From positions 558,001-622,000 of the forward strand of contig CADCXA010000030.1 in NCBI GenBank assembly GCA_902806565.1: a stretch of DNA of 64,000 bases, given 5' to 3'. The notes below the pieces were generated by a model. It saw only the letters and a program-made list of their open reading frames with translations. It ran no database searches and had not been told where the DNA came from. Of this stretch, positions 1-10,668 are shown in pieces (the stretch's first letter is position 1; the number at the start of each line of letters is the position of its first letter). Origin of the DNA: Hypoxylon rubiginosum (taxonomy: Eukaryota > Ascomycota > Sordariomycetes > Xylariales > Hypoxylaceae). The position numbers were made by a program, and so were the translations under genes.

Positions 1-772
1 TTTAAAGAGAATGAAATAGAACCACTAGAAGGGATATTTAAAAATGTAAGGAAGCGATGGGAACGAAGCCTGACCCACGACTGGCTCGTAGACAACCTAG
101 CAATGCTCCAAGGCACAAGGCGGATTACGAAAATTTTATGTTTCGGCCTCGGCAATATATCTAAGGAGTTATTATATAACGGACGTGATGAGGAGTGGAG
201 GCTGTATTGCATGACCCAGCATGCAGTCGCTCTGAGCATGGCAGACATATTCCGGTCCGAAGCTACCGATGTCAAGGTGTTCGTCCAAGATCCAGCTTAT
301 AGCAAAGCGGACAAGGCACTATTGAAGAGCGTCGGAATCACCGTCGTCGGCGAGTGCGGTGCCGGGGGCTTCAGTATGATCGACGACGAGACTGTCGTCT
401 TTTCCTGCTGCCCATCCGTCCCCGTGGCACAAATCGTGGCGGACGTTGGGAGACCTGCAATGATAATCGGGAATAGCATGATCAGCCGAATTCTGAATAA
501 CGCCAGGTCAGTGTTAGAGACGCAGCTCCCCTTCACACTCTGTCTTACCCCCAGAAGAAAGCAAGGGGAAGAAAAAGAAAAAAGGGAAGACCTGCTAACA
601 CGTCAGACATAGCTTTTCCTCATACCCGGCCGACACTAAATCCCCACGGACTAGGGAGATGATGAAAGAGTACACCCCTCACGTTTTAGAGGATAAGGAG
701 AAATTTATTTCGACCAGTAAGATGAAGATGTTTGTCCGAAATGAGGAAATAAGAAGTACATGTACAAATTGA
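1..772 (+). CDS. SRR1-like domain protein, 3' part (5' end outside window)
   Basis: The reading frame is open from base 1, so the gene begins upstream of the window. The protein shows the SRR1-domain core: a glycine-rich strand FGLGNIS, then TQHAVALSMADIFR, FVQDPAY, LLKSVGITVV, GGFSMID, FSCCPSVPV and MIIGN. SRR1 proteins are named after a plant light-signalling and clock gene; in fungi their biochemical role is unclear. I infer one intron of 106 bp (507-612), with donor GTCAGT and a branch point TGCTAAC close to acceptor ATAG. It replaces a lysine-rich read-through tail by an exon encoding TKSPRTREMMKEYT and ends at TGA 770-772. Without splicing the frame would stop at 612. The domain is sure; the intron is very likely. 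Confidence 0.82.
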
Positions 773-1113
773 AAGAGCTGGAATGGGGAAGTACAGGGCA
801 ACAAGTCTTAAGTAGGTAGATACTCGATAGAATTGGACGCTTCTCCTAAGTGAACTGATATAGTAAAAGTTACGTAGCACATCTTGATGCTTCCTAAATA
901 CTGATATAGGAACAAATGGGGTGCCTTGGACATAATTGGCAGCCAGATTCGAAGTGAAAGTTTAGTTCTGCGCCCTTCTAACATGACAGCTTCTCGCATT
1001 TCACGGGGTGAATACAAACTGTAGAATTCCTTATTCAAAGTAGATACTCATTAATAAAGCAATAATTAATCAAATTGCTATTAGAAATACTAAAGTGCGC
1101 GAAAGAGGTGTCT
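773..1113. other. Intergenic gap between convergent genes
   Basis: This 341-base stretch separates the 3' ends of the SRR1-like gene and the dioxygenase gene. I see no coding sequence, repeat or RNA gene in it. It should contain both transcript ends. Confidence 0.6.
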
Positions 1114-2450
1114 TCACCAGGTAGTCTCCAAGCCGTTGACACCAACAGGGCGTTCGCCGAGGGTAGTGATGCGGAAACCGTGACGCAAGCCTTCCTCGGG
1201 GTTGTGCACATCATAGTCAGATATGGCAGTGTGCGCTGTAACCCTGTTATCCCAGAGAGACACCGTCTCATCATCCCACTTGACGCGGACCTGGATATCC
1301 GCGCTCTGCGAGATATGCTATCACATACAATTAGAGGGGGCTCAAGACTAGCAGAGCACTTGTGGAGACGAACCTTGAAGAGGAGCTTGAGTATGGCGTC
1401 GGACTCCTCAGACTTCAACCCGATAATCTTCTTTGTGAAGCCTGGGTTGACGAAGAGGGCCTTCTGGCCAGTCACCTAGCAGGAGTTAGAAACCGCGGAA
1501 TGGGGGCGTGTTAGTTTATGGCTTACTGGGTGTACCCTCACGATCGGATGGTCCGATTTGACGGGTTCGCGCCGAACGAATTTTCCATCGCGGCGAGCAT
1601 TCTCCGCCTGCGGGAATCCGCTGTGCTCGGCACGGAGCCCTTCCAGCAGTGTCTTGATCGGCTCTGAAAGCCGCTCGTATGCCACAACCTGGGAAGTCCA
1701 ACCGGTGTCACCACCAGTGGAGGGCACAGACAGTAGAGTGAGAAGCGTGATTCCCGGAGGCTGGTGCTCATACGAAACATCCGAGTGATACCCGGTCGTA
1801 GTCAGTTTCTCGGATCGCCGTTGGGCCCGGTAAAGGTTGTCCGCCCCGAGATAGATGTTGTGAAACTCAATAGCGCCGTCGACGTGGGCACCAACGGGCT
1901 ATCTCGACATTTAGTGACAGTCAATATGTACTAGTATCATCGGATATTCGCTTACATGAACATGGAGACGTCCGAAATACTGGCCGAACTCCTTCTGCTT
2001 CTCGATCCCGATATCCTTAAAGTCCTGTCCGCGGAAGACGACGACGCCCCTTTCGGCAATCAGCAGGGCGAGCTCGTTCTTCTGCTCATCGGTCAACTGC
2101 GAGAGCTGGAGACCGCTGATCTCCGTGCCGACACGAGGCGTGAGCTTCGTGACCTTCACGTTGGGGTCTTTCAGCCCGAGGAGATGAGGCTTTGCTTTAT
2201 CCGCTAGGAGACCCCGGTCCTTGAACTCGAAGGGCTCCGTGGGCGGGAACGTGGTCGTCTCGTCGTATACTGGCAAGTAGCTAGTATACTTGTACTTTAA
2301 AACAGGTTAGTATATCTTGGCACTTGGACTATGTCGTGGCCGACTTACTGAAGAGTGTTGAGCGGTGTCGTAGGCCCGGCTAAGCTTCTGCTCCGCCCTT
2401 TCCTTCAACTCGCCGGTGCTCGGCAATACGTCTGCAACTGATGGAGCCAT
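1114..2450 (-). CDS. TauD/JLP1-type Fe(II)/2-oxoglutarate-dependent dioxygenase
   Basis: Five exons can be joined in frame: 2349-2450, 1956-2294, 1527-1898, 1374-1475 and 1114-1317, giving 372 residues, a usual length for fungal alpha-ketoglutarate-dependent sulfonate/taurine dioxygenases. All introns are GT..AG and about 50-60 bp. The start is the ATG at 2448-2450 (MAPSVADVLPST). Iron ligands are visible: the HxD pair in GYHSDVSYE (exon 3) and the distal His in RVTAHTAISDYD (exon 5). The 2-oxoglutarate-binding Arg is in LRHGFRITTLGERP. Other family motifs are VVVFRGQDF and ALFVNPGFT. Family members oxidise sulfonates to release sulfite, or attack related substrates; the substrate here cannot be read from sequence. 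It is divergent from the DAL5-type permease gene, which may supply an organic anion, but that link is inference. No defect is seen. Confidence 0.9.
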
Positions 2451-3013
2451 TGTGTGTGAATTTAATTCAATTAACTTGAATAGATCTCCTCATGAGATAG
2501 TTGACACGCTTGTTATTTATCTATCATTAATCGTAGTCTTGACGATGATATCGGACTCCGTGTTAGGCCCCCCGCACCATTCCTCATCCCCTCCCCGTAT
2601 GATGCGATACCAACAATGGACGTCTCTCCAACGAATTGAGCACGTCAGAGTCAGCCAAGACCAGCATGCTACCCCTCGACTGGCTCCTTTGAAATAGCTC
2701 GAATCTGGTTGCTCGGTTTTGCCCGTCTACTGTTGCTTTATTTCGTCACATGCCATAGAGATGCTATCATCGAGGATGCTGGTATCCAAGAGATAGGAAT
2801 ATACCGAAAATGAATAGTGTGCGAGTATAGTGCAAGCTGGGCGATCATGCAAGTGCCACCAAAATGGCGATAGATATTGAGAGTAATAGAGTCGGCGATA
2901 GATAAGATACCTAACCTACATAAATTACCTAGGTAGTTCTTTGACTTGAGGAGTTATGATACTCGAAAATCCATCGTGTCTAAGTTTACCAGTTGAATAA
3001 GTTAATCGCCGGT
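2451..3013. promoter_or_regulatory. Shared divergent promoter region (dioxygenase / permease)
   Basis: This 563 bp gap lies between the start codons of two divergent genes and must hold both promoters. I see no clear TATA box or known operator. The sequence is A+T-rich near the permease start. A coding potential reading at 2416-2697 has no recognisable product and is taken as chance. Confidence 0.55.
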
Positions 3014-5378
3014 ATGGCGACTAAACACGAAGGAATCACGATCAATGCTGTGCCAGATACGGCAAGTTCCTCAAGCGACGAGCTGAGGCGCGAGAAAGCA
3101 CCTCCGAAAGAGGTTATTGAGGCTACAGCCGCCGACCAACCAGCCTCTGTACATCCGATACTCAGCCTATTCAAAGGCAAGCAGAAACATAGACCTGACG
3201 AAATCGCTACTCAACCCTCCATATTTGATGACCCCGTGAAGGCCGAGCAATTCAAGCCCAGTCCTAGATATGAGAACATCCACCGATTCGACCCATCTTT
3301 CAAGTGGACATGGCGGGAAGAAGAGGTATTCCTACTCACATGAAAGATAAAGTCAATGCTAACTATGCTATCAGAAACTCGTGAAGAGGATTGACTGGAA
3401 GGTCACTGCTTGGGCGTGTATTGCCTTCTTTGCTTTGGATTTAGACAGGAGCAACCTAAGCCAAGCGAACACCGATAACTTCTTAGAGGATATGGGCTTT
3501 AGTACCAACGGTAAGATGAAAAGAAGAAAAGGGGTTTCCAGTGACTAATACGCTTATTGCCAAGATTTCAACTATGGAAACACTGTATTCTTGGTGTCTT
3601 TCCTCCTAGCAGAGCTCCCGTCGCAGCTAGTCAGCAAGAAAATCGGTATGTCAACCAACATTTCTTTGACTATTGATCAATTTTTATACTGACAATTCCC
3701 AGGTCCCGATCGTTGGGTATGAGTTCCCTACGACCCGTATCTTTGTCACGATGCTGATGTTTTCCAGATTCCGACGCAGATGGTTTTATGGAGCATTGTA
3801 GCTGGCTCTCAGTTCTGGCTCCGCGGTCGATCGTCCTTCCTTGCCACTCGAGCCCTTCTAGGTCTTTTACAGGGCGGATTCATCCCTGATTTGATCCTTT
3901 ACCTGGTATTTCTTGCGGATGCGATGCAACCTCCAGTGCGTTAACTAACATATTCGTACAGTCTTACTTCTATAAAGGGACCGAACTACCCTTCCGATTG
4001 GCTTTATTCTGGATGGCTAACCGACTCACTGACGTAATTTCCCCCTTACTTGCCTATGGCCTGTTACATCTGAGGGGTTATCATGGCTATGAAGGCTGGC
4101 GTTGGCTGTAAGATTTTGACCCCTGAATTTCGAGGCTACGTGCTAACGTATTTGCTAGCTTTCTCATTGAAGGTATCCTAACCTTTTTGATCGGTATCTG
4201 GTCCTGGTTTATGATGGCGCCATCTCCTACTCAAACCAAAGCTTGGTATCGCCCTGAAGGCTGGTTCAATGAACGGGAGGAGAAGATTCTTGTGAATCGG
4301 ATATTACGAGATGACCCGTCAAAAGGAGACATGCATAACAGACAGGGCATTACTTTGAAGATGTTGTGGAAATCCTTAGCCGATTATCACCTCTGGCCTA
4401 TTTACACGATTGGATTGACATTCGGTATCCCGGCTGGGCCTCCTGAGAAATACCTGACGTTGACTCTACGAGCACTTGGGTTTGACACTTTCAACTCGAA
4501 CCTCCTTAGCATTCCTGCCCAGGTTGTGACGACCATCAATGTAGGCCCCCGTCCTAGACATTTGCCACACTTCTGACATAGTATTAACGGATGTAGATGT
4601 TGGTCTTAACTTACTTATCCGAGATCATCAATCAGAGGGCTCTCTTAGGTCTTTTTACAGAGTTTTGGTATCTCCCATGTGTAGTGGCTTTGGCTGTACT
4701 GCCGGAGAACACGCCTCGCTGGGGTACCTATGCCCTCATTACTGTTTTATTATCATATCCATCACGTAAGTCGACATAATCCACGGTACCGAACACTCAT
4801 GGCTAATACCTTGAAGCGCATCCTATGCAAGTAGGCTGGAGCAGTCGTAACTCGAACACCGTCCGCACGAGGACCGTATCTGCGGCAGCATATAAGTGAG
4901 TTTTTACCATGTAGCGCGGCGACGCGGGAATACCGAGTGATAACGATATTGACACTAAACACAGCATTGCCGTGCAACTTCAATCTATTATCAGTTCAAA
5001 TATCTACCGAGACAATGATAAACCATTATGTCCGTACCCAATCCTGTTCATCAATCCTAATTGCATGGTTCCCATAGCTCACAATTCTCAGACCGGCGCG
5101 GCAACCGAGTGTTGATTGGTATCAACTGCTTGAACATTGTCATATATGTTGCCGTCAAGTTCTATTACGTGTATCAGAACAAGCGCAGAGACAAACTCTG
5201 GAATGCTATAAACCCTGAGGTATGTCGTGTGTTTCCGTATCTGATTGTGGTTCTTTGCTTGTTGCCATTGTTATATGGGTAATTGCAGTGCTAATAGCGG
5301 CTGTAGGAGCAAAATTCATATCGAGAGAATACGAAAGACGAAGGAAGCAAGAGACTAGACTTCAGATTTGCAAGCTGA
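3014..5378 (+). CDS. MFS transporter, allantoate permease (DAL5) / anion:cation symporter family
   Basis: This is a multi-intron gene whose exons read as one MFS protein of about 500 residues. The start is the ATG at 3014 ([13 protein letters not shown]); an upstream TTG in frame is not needed. A hydrophilic N-terminus is followed by the first membrane domain, with [18 protein letters not shown] (the family's D-R-x-N loop), [38 protein letters not shown] and GWRWLFLIEG. The second half includes SIPAQVV, YLSEII and RRGNRVLIG. The C-terminus [14 protein letters not shown] is the family's standard ending; it is reached by splicing to the acceptor just before GAGCAAAATTC, and the TGA is at 5376-5378. 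Members carry allantoate, nicotinate, pantothenate, biotin or dipeptides across the plasma membrane. The substrate is not decidable here. All exons appear open, so the gene is probably functional. Confidence 0.87.
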
Positions 5379-5554
5379 CGTGACCGCGCATGCACATATC
5401 GTACGCAAGGGGGTCTGGGTCCCGTGAGGCATCGACGTCTTTTCTGTTCTAAAAGCAGCCTAATTCTTCATTATGAAGTTCTTAAAGGATCTTACACTTT
5501 CAATGTAAAGATTGACGTATCGTCCTTTCGATAGGACAGCGGACCATAAGAACT

Positions 5555-5948
5555 GTCTGTATTTTTATTGCAGAATACTGTGATATTAGCACCGTATTTG
5601 CCTTATGATTACAGGGGCATAGCCCTGTAATTTAGGCCGTATTTTTATTCCCTACTCATTGTGGTGTTAGCATTATAAAGCCCTAATCTTAACCCTACCA
5701 ACTTTAGTTACAGTGATATACGCGCTGTAGTGCGCTGTAAATACAGCAGAGATAGCGCATTTACATTTTAATTTTAAAGGATAACTTTGAAAATTCGGGC
5801 GCCTAGGTACATACCTAAGGCGCTAAAACGCTATGGGGCGTATGCGCTATAATGCGCTGTGATTATAGTGGCTTATAGAGCCATGTCACTGTAATCAGAG
5901 GGTAAATACGGTGCTAATACCACAGTATTCTGTAATAAAAATACAGAC
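5555..5948. repeat. 394 bp foldback element with long terminal inverted repeats (MITE-like)
   Basis: The left end (GTCTGTATTTTTATTGCAGA, from 5555) recurs as the reverse complement at the right end (ending ACAGAC at 5948). The match continues inward for about 60 bp with few mismatches, through AATACTGTG and TATTAGCACCGTATTT. A second, weaker copy of the same motif lies inside at about 5639-5675, and inner arms around GCGCTGTA / ATGCGCTGT also pair. There is no coding capacity. Both flanks carry CT next to the element, but a convincing target-site duplication was not found. It looks like a non-autonomous DNA-transposon derivative; the superfamily is unknown. Confidence 0.72.
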
Positions 5949-6419
5949 CTTTGGGAATTGGCAGGATTGGCGGTTTTAGGACAAGCCAACGACCAAGTCC
6001 AGTGAATACAGATGGAAGGTATGGAAATGGAAGGTGCGACACGCACTGTGGAGGTATTTAAGAACCTAAGCTATGGAGGGGCAACTCAAGCCTTTACATC
6101 CTCCATAAGCATCCTTAGAAATCAGAAGCTCTTTTCTAATACTCGTTTAAGGTAGGCACACAGGCACACTGCTTTTCCCCTGCTGGAGGGTACGAACTCG
6201 TAGTGTCACGAAGCCAACCAAGCGACATGTGACAAGGAAACAACTATGTTGTTGCGCGAAGAGCTATGAACCTAGGGGGCTAACAGATCCCATGTACCTA
6301 GGGAATCTATACGCTAAGAGGCCTAACTCCCAAGCTCATCCCTTCCTTCATACCAATAAGCCGGTAACCCCTATCCTGGCAGCCAGGCCCCTTAGACCCC
6401 CTATTCCTCCGTGTGGCAC

Positions 6420-6482
6420 ATGCACAACTGTGCGACTTCAAAAGCACACAAGTGGGTTTGAATCCTGTTGTGGTTAGCGCCA
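6420..6482 (+). other. tRNA-like relic with intact B-box
   Basis: GGTTTGAATCC at 6455-6465 matches the T-loop/B-box of a tRNA gene except for C-to-T at one position. Upstream, TGTGC at 6429-6433 pairs with GCACA at 6444-6448 like an anticodon stem. I cannot fold a full cloverleaf: the acceptor stem and D-arm are not evident. It is probably a decayed tRNA-derived repeat rather than a working tRNA. Confidence 0.3.
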
Positions 6483-6911
6483 TCCGATCTCGGGTTTTTT
6501 TCACCCCCCTTTAGGACTCGCCGGGCGTCCAAACGATGAGGAAATAACGACGTTGTTGCACAAGGAGCTAGAAACCTAACAGCTTCCAAAATATCGGACA
6601 AAGAGGCCTGGCAGACAAAGGAGCTTATCTTATCCCTCACTATGCCTGCTCTGATACCCCTGGTGACCAAGGTGGCCAGTCCTGCAAACCGTATACCTTC
6701 TGGAGAGTAAGGGCTAGGCTCGTGTAACAAGAGCCCAAGTTCTGACAGGTAAGCTGGTTTCTGAGACCTTAGAACAAGGCAGGCTCGAAAAAGGGGGTTT
6801 TTCTGAAGCGATACAGATCAGCTAGCTAAGGCTGGCACCCTAGTTAGGACAAGGCAGAAAGGGGTAATGCGTACGAGCAGACGAGTAGGAACAGTGGTGG
6901 ATGTCCACCAC

Positions 6912-6972
6912 TTGCCGCAGTGGTTGAGCGCTTGGAGCGCCTTCCGTATAACGGGTTGGTTCCAATCCAGCG
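6912..6972 (+). other. tRNA-derived (SINE-like) A-box/B-box pair
   Basis: TGCCGCAGTGG (6913-6923) differs from the pol III A-box consensus TGGCNNAGTGG at one base. GGTTCCAATCC (6958-6968) differs from the B-box GGTTCGANTCC at one base. The 34-base spacing is that of a tRNA, and CCGTATAACGG between them resembles an anticodon arm. The surroundings do not complete a cloverleaf, so a SINE head or tRNA pseudogene is more likely than a real tRNA. Confidence 0.35.
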
Positions 6973-7900
6973 GTGAACAAATTCCAGGGGTTTCCTTGTG
7001 AATCTCCTGGAGCGAACTGGGGTTATCGGTCGGCAAACATGCGACTTGTTCAAATCACCGGTATTTAGCGGTACATTTGCGATATTTGGTGGATACGGGA
7101 AGGGCCCGGCAGGGTGGAAGACAGTATGGGCTCAGAAATATCAAGGGTAACCGGGTTAAAGTGGTGTGAATGTTAAGGACTACCCATAACCGGAGTGGGA
7201 GGACTTCACAAAATATAACGGCCAGGAACCGAAGGGGAGACGTACACTACTGCGAACTTCCAGTGAGGGAAATCCTGGCAAAACACGACTTGTTAGATGG
7301 GTTTCCTAGCCTAGCGCGCCTTATGCCCCCCTGGGAGGCTGGGATAGCTGCAAATCATCATCATCATCATCATCGTCATCAGGGACAGCGGTATGTCAGG
7401 CGAAATTCTGGCTCTATCTCCCTTTGAGGGGGGTACTCCAGACGTCCCATACACCAAAGTCGCACGTTGCTGTGCTAATAGATATTGTATGTCTCCGGAC
7501 ATAAACAATTTCATCATCATCGTAGCTCCCTATTTGGGCCATGACGGTCTCGTGACTCCCTCCTATCTAAGCCCTCAGGGTGGCCAACAGGTCTGTAGCC
7601 CTACTTAAGCGATAAGGGCTAAGGTCCTGACGTAAAGGTTTGCTATCAAAACATTTATGTTAGTAGAACCATTGTCATGCTCGCGTTATGTGAAATACAG
7701 CTTTAGAGACGTGCTCTTCTGAGACTGTTTCTTAACAAATACTTGAGTTAATATCCCACTTTGAGATTGGTTGTGTGCCTTTAACCGGTTTAGGTTTGCC
7801 TAACGCGGTTAATAAAGGCAGACAATCAAGGCGTGTTGGTCCTTCAGGCAGTATTTTCCTACAAAGGATGCGTGAGGATACAACTCGGAACAAGCATATA

Positions 7901-8041
7901 CTTCCACAGTGGGATCTAAGTGGCACAAACGGTCAAGATGCCTGCTCTTCCACAGTGGGATCTAACTAACACAAACGGTCAAGATGCCTACCCTTCCACA
8001 GTGGGATCTAACCTAGCACAAACGGTCAAGATGCCTACTCT
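7901..8041. repeat. 46-47 bp tandem repeat, three copies
   Basis: Three head-to-tail copies start at 7901, 7947 and 7993. Each begins CTTCCACAGTGGGATCTAA and continues with CACAAACGGTCAAGATGCCT. Copies differ by a few bases, mainly in the 4-5 bases before CACAAACGG. The unit is not a multiple of three, so it is not a protein repeat. It is a minisatellite in non-coding DNA. Confidence 0.9.
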
Positions 8042-8725
8042 TGTGGATAGATCTACATGGGTCAAGGGTGATGCCTTGGGACTTGGGTGCGTACATGTAT
8101 CAAAAGTCAACCTCGAAACAGCAGTATGTAATTAGGTAGGTATGTATAGGCTTTCTAAACCACTAATGAAGGTATGTGAATGCTTACCTGGATATTTAGG
8201 TATGATGGACACCAACACATATATTTAACCACATAATCAGGTGGTTTTTCGCTTTGCTTTGGTGTTTTGCGCGAGTAAAAGGCTTATGCGAATGCGCCCC
8301 TTAATGTGGTTTCCATGCCCTAATGCCCTCATGCAGCCCAGCACCAGTCTCAGTTTTTAAATCATAAGTAACTGCACCTTTTTCCTCTTTTCCTCTTCCT
8401 CTTTTTTTCTTTCCTTCCAAAACTACATAAACATCAACCATGCCACCCAACTTCCCACACCATTAGAATCTCAACATGTCAGAGCATGTAACTAGATTTT
8501 CATCATGGATTACCTATGCTACTGAGAATGTATGTCAAGTATCTGTCAGTAGCGAAATACCTACGCGCCAAAGCACTAACAAACATGTAAACAGCGCCTC
8601 TAATTTCCACCCACATCTCTCCCTCTCCCTTCCCTCCTCTTTACATCACAATACCTATTACACTACACCTACACCTATCAACGCGATCACTCGCCTCTTC
8701 ACCTTGAGCACGGGACTTGGTGATA
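8042..8725. other. Gene-less stretch with pyrimidine tracts
   Basis: No gene was recognised. The sequence carries C/T-rich tracts around 8370-8415 and 8610-8645, of the sort found in fungal promoters and 5' leaders, but no intact coding region follows, only the ISWI fragments. It may be a relic promoter. Confidence 0.4.
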
Positions 8726-8727
8726 CC

Positions 8728-8834
8728 GAGCTCCCTCGATACCAAGCTCCCTCAAATATATAAGGGTGATTGTAACACTTTCTCAGCCGCATTACGATGT
8801 TTCGCAGTCGGGTCCTGGACTCTCGCTTGCCGAC
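8728..8834 (-). pseudogene. ISWI-type chromatin-remodelling ATPase fragment (minus-strand piece)
   Basis: Read on the minus strand, this piece encodes [19 protein letters not shown] followed by [10 protein letters not shown]. This is the highly conserved stretch of ISWI/SNF2 ATPases (family form: [25 protein letters not shown]) that follows the helicase linker. Only about 35 codons survive, with changes at conserved positions. There are no introns and no further ISWI sequence next to it on this strand. In an intact ISWI gene this block directly follows the sequence found on the opposite strand at 8833-8925. Non-functional fragment. Confidence 0.8.
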
Positions 8835-8925
8835 AAGGAGATCAATCTCTACATCGACATGGCCGAAATGCAAGTCAAGCGGTATAAGAAGGATATCAAA
8901 GAAGGATATCAACGCCGTAAAGGGC
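8833..8925 (+). pseudogene. ISWI-type chromatin-remodelling ATPase fragment (plus-strand piece)
   Basis: The plus strand reads [20 protein letters not shown] and, after a one-base frameshift near 8892, [11 protein letters not shown]. This matches the ISWI region (family form: [31 protein letters not shown]) that lies immediately before the block found inverted at 8728-8834. The two pieces are therefore neighbours in the parent gene but lie head to head here. The frameshift and missing flanks make it a pseudogene. Confidence 0.8.
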
Positions 8926-10668
8926 ACTAACTCACACCTCATCAATCCCACACTACGACTCAGTATGGCAGACAAAAAGAAACAGACGCAGCTGTCGTAT
9001 CCTTTGATCACGACATCACTAGAGCTCCCATGAAGACTAGACCTGGGGAACAGGGATCCCACTTACCCGAGCCTCGGGCCGTCTGTATGCCCCTACAGCC
9101 AGCCACTAAGACTGGAAGTAGAGGGACCGGTCTCCGACGTAATGCGAATGGGAAAGAGTAAGGCTTAACTAACACCATTTTATATGGCGATGTCATCAAA
9201 AGGGCTATCGCCACAACTATCACACTAATAAACTACGTTGGTACACTCCTGGCTCCTCAAGGCGCTGCCGAGTACAAGTCACTACTCTATCAGCCAACCC
9301 CTGAGAATGGGGTTGCGCCGGGTCCTTTAGCCAAGGTACCAACCAGAAATCCAAATCGGTGTATGATCCCTTACATTATCTCAAGTTTGTTCAAGAAGGC
9401 TGACCAGTTGCTTTAGGCTCATGATGACCGCGTTCGCTTCGCCCCTGCAAAATCCTGGTGTTGGTATTGGTGCCCATGCTTCTTTGCCCTCTACTCACAT
9501 CTAGAGAGTTGGAATCCATCGCTCAACACTTCGGCCCGTATACCAATGGTACAGAGGGCAACACTAGATTCACCTTATACATGCGTGGCCGACGCATCGA
9601 GGTGCTCAGGCAACTAGCATAGATCTCCCTCATTCGTGGGGGCCGCTGTCCACTTCACGTGGCTCTCTGTCGGCCATGAAATCTATGCTAAAGAGGCAGA
9701 GAAACCTCAGCAACGAGGAAAAAATCATGGAGATAAAGACCAGCCAACCGGCTCCTGTCACCAGTGCTCTGCCGTATACCGCGACTCAGGTTGATAGCAC
9801 TTATCCCACTGCCCTAGGCATGGCAGCACAAACAATTGACCAGTCCCAGCGATGGGAGACGTTATTACAGGAAGAGCGCCGTTAACTGCTTCCCGGAAGG
9901 GTCGCGACTTTTTATCGGCATGTTTACGAGTATCACTTTCATATTCTAGCCTCAACTGCTAACGTTCGTATAGGGAAACCTTTCTGGTGACCGAGTTTCG
10001 AAGCGAGAAGTATTCGATATCTTTGCCAGGGCAGCTATTACTAGACGACATATGACTTATACCATGATATGAAGTTTCAGAACCTCCAGCTGGAGAGACA
10101 TGGGGCAAACTTACCTCCTATTACTCAACAACAATAACATGATAGCAACTGAAAATAAGCAACTCTAGCTTATGTTGATCGAGCGAGAGAGTGTGTGCGT
10201 ATGCGCGTGTGGTGTACGTGCGAGTGACTGTGTACGTGCGCAGCTAGCGAGAGGTACGGAAACGAAGAGAAGAGAAGAGGGGGGAGAGTAAGAAAGATAT
10301 ACAGCGTCAGAACCTCGAGCAGGAAAGGTGTAGAAAGAAGAACGCCGGTCGAAGAGTCCAAGGGCGTCGCACCTCTCGGCATACTTCGTGAGTTATAAAC
10401 CCAAGTCACTGTTATATATAATAACTAACCGGCCATGAAGCAGTTCATGAAGTGCCCCGGAATCGGTGTCAAGACCTCGGCTGCCCCCCAGCGATCCCAC
10501 CTAATACCTTGCGGTAGACACCCACGTGAACGGGCTCGCGGGGTGGCTGGGGTGGGCGCCGGGGGCCCGGCCGGGGCGGGTGCTATAGGGTGCCTCTTGT
10601 AAGTTCGGCGTGGTTGTCAAGAACCCGGTTGGGTTTCAGAGCGTCCCAACGCCTACTAGGCCAGTCCC
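8926..10668. other. Unassigned degenerate region
   Basis: No complete gene is visible. Short open readings exist, such as one including HFGPYTNGTEGNTRFTLYMR at about 9517-9576 and one at 9676-9885, but I recognise no family. 10185-10240 is a GT-rich low-complexity stretch and 10540-10580 is a G/C-rich tract. Because recognisable gene fragments lie on both sides, some of this may be captured or decayed coding sequence. Confidence 0.4.

Larger units (their letters stand above)
5949..7900. other. Gene-poor degenerate region
   Basis: No convincing gene was found. It holds a diverged direct repeat (about 6233-6290 and 6540-6590, sharing TGTTGTTGC and GAGCTA with AACCTA), two tRNA-like relics listed separately, and CAT/ATC microsatellites at about 7344-7375 and 7510-7522. 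All open readings are short and none resembles a known family. It is probably a graveyard of old repeats. Confidence 0.55.

Noticed and set aside
1035..2276. Dioxygenase gene first looked broken into several out-of-frame pieces
   Set aside because: Consensus introns restore one frame with all iron ligands, so it is a normal five-exon gene.
2993..3013. Upstream in-frame start for the permease (TTG at 2993)
   Set aside because: Nuclear fungal genes start at ATG; the ATG at 3014 gives a normal N-terminus.
7344..7375. CAT/ATC microsatellite as a His-tag-like coding repeat
   Set aside because: It lies in short chance frames with no gene around it.
8880..8915. Apparent 13 bp tandem duplication AAGAAGGATATC in the ISWI piece
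   Set aside because: Compared with the remembered ISWI sequence, one extra base explains the frame change; a duplication is not required.
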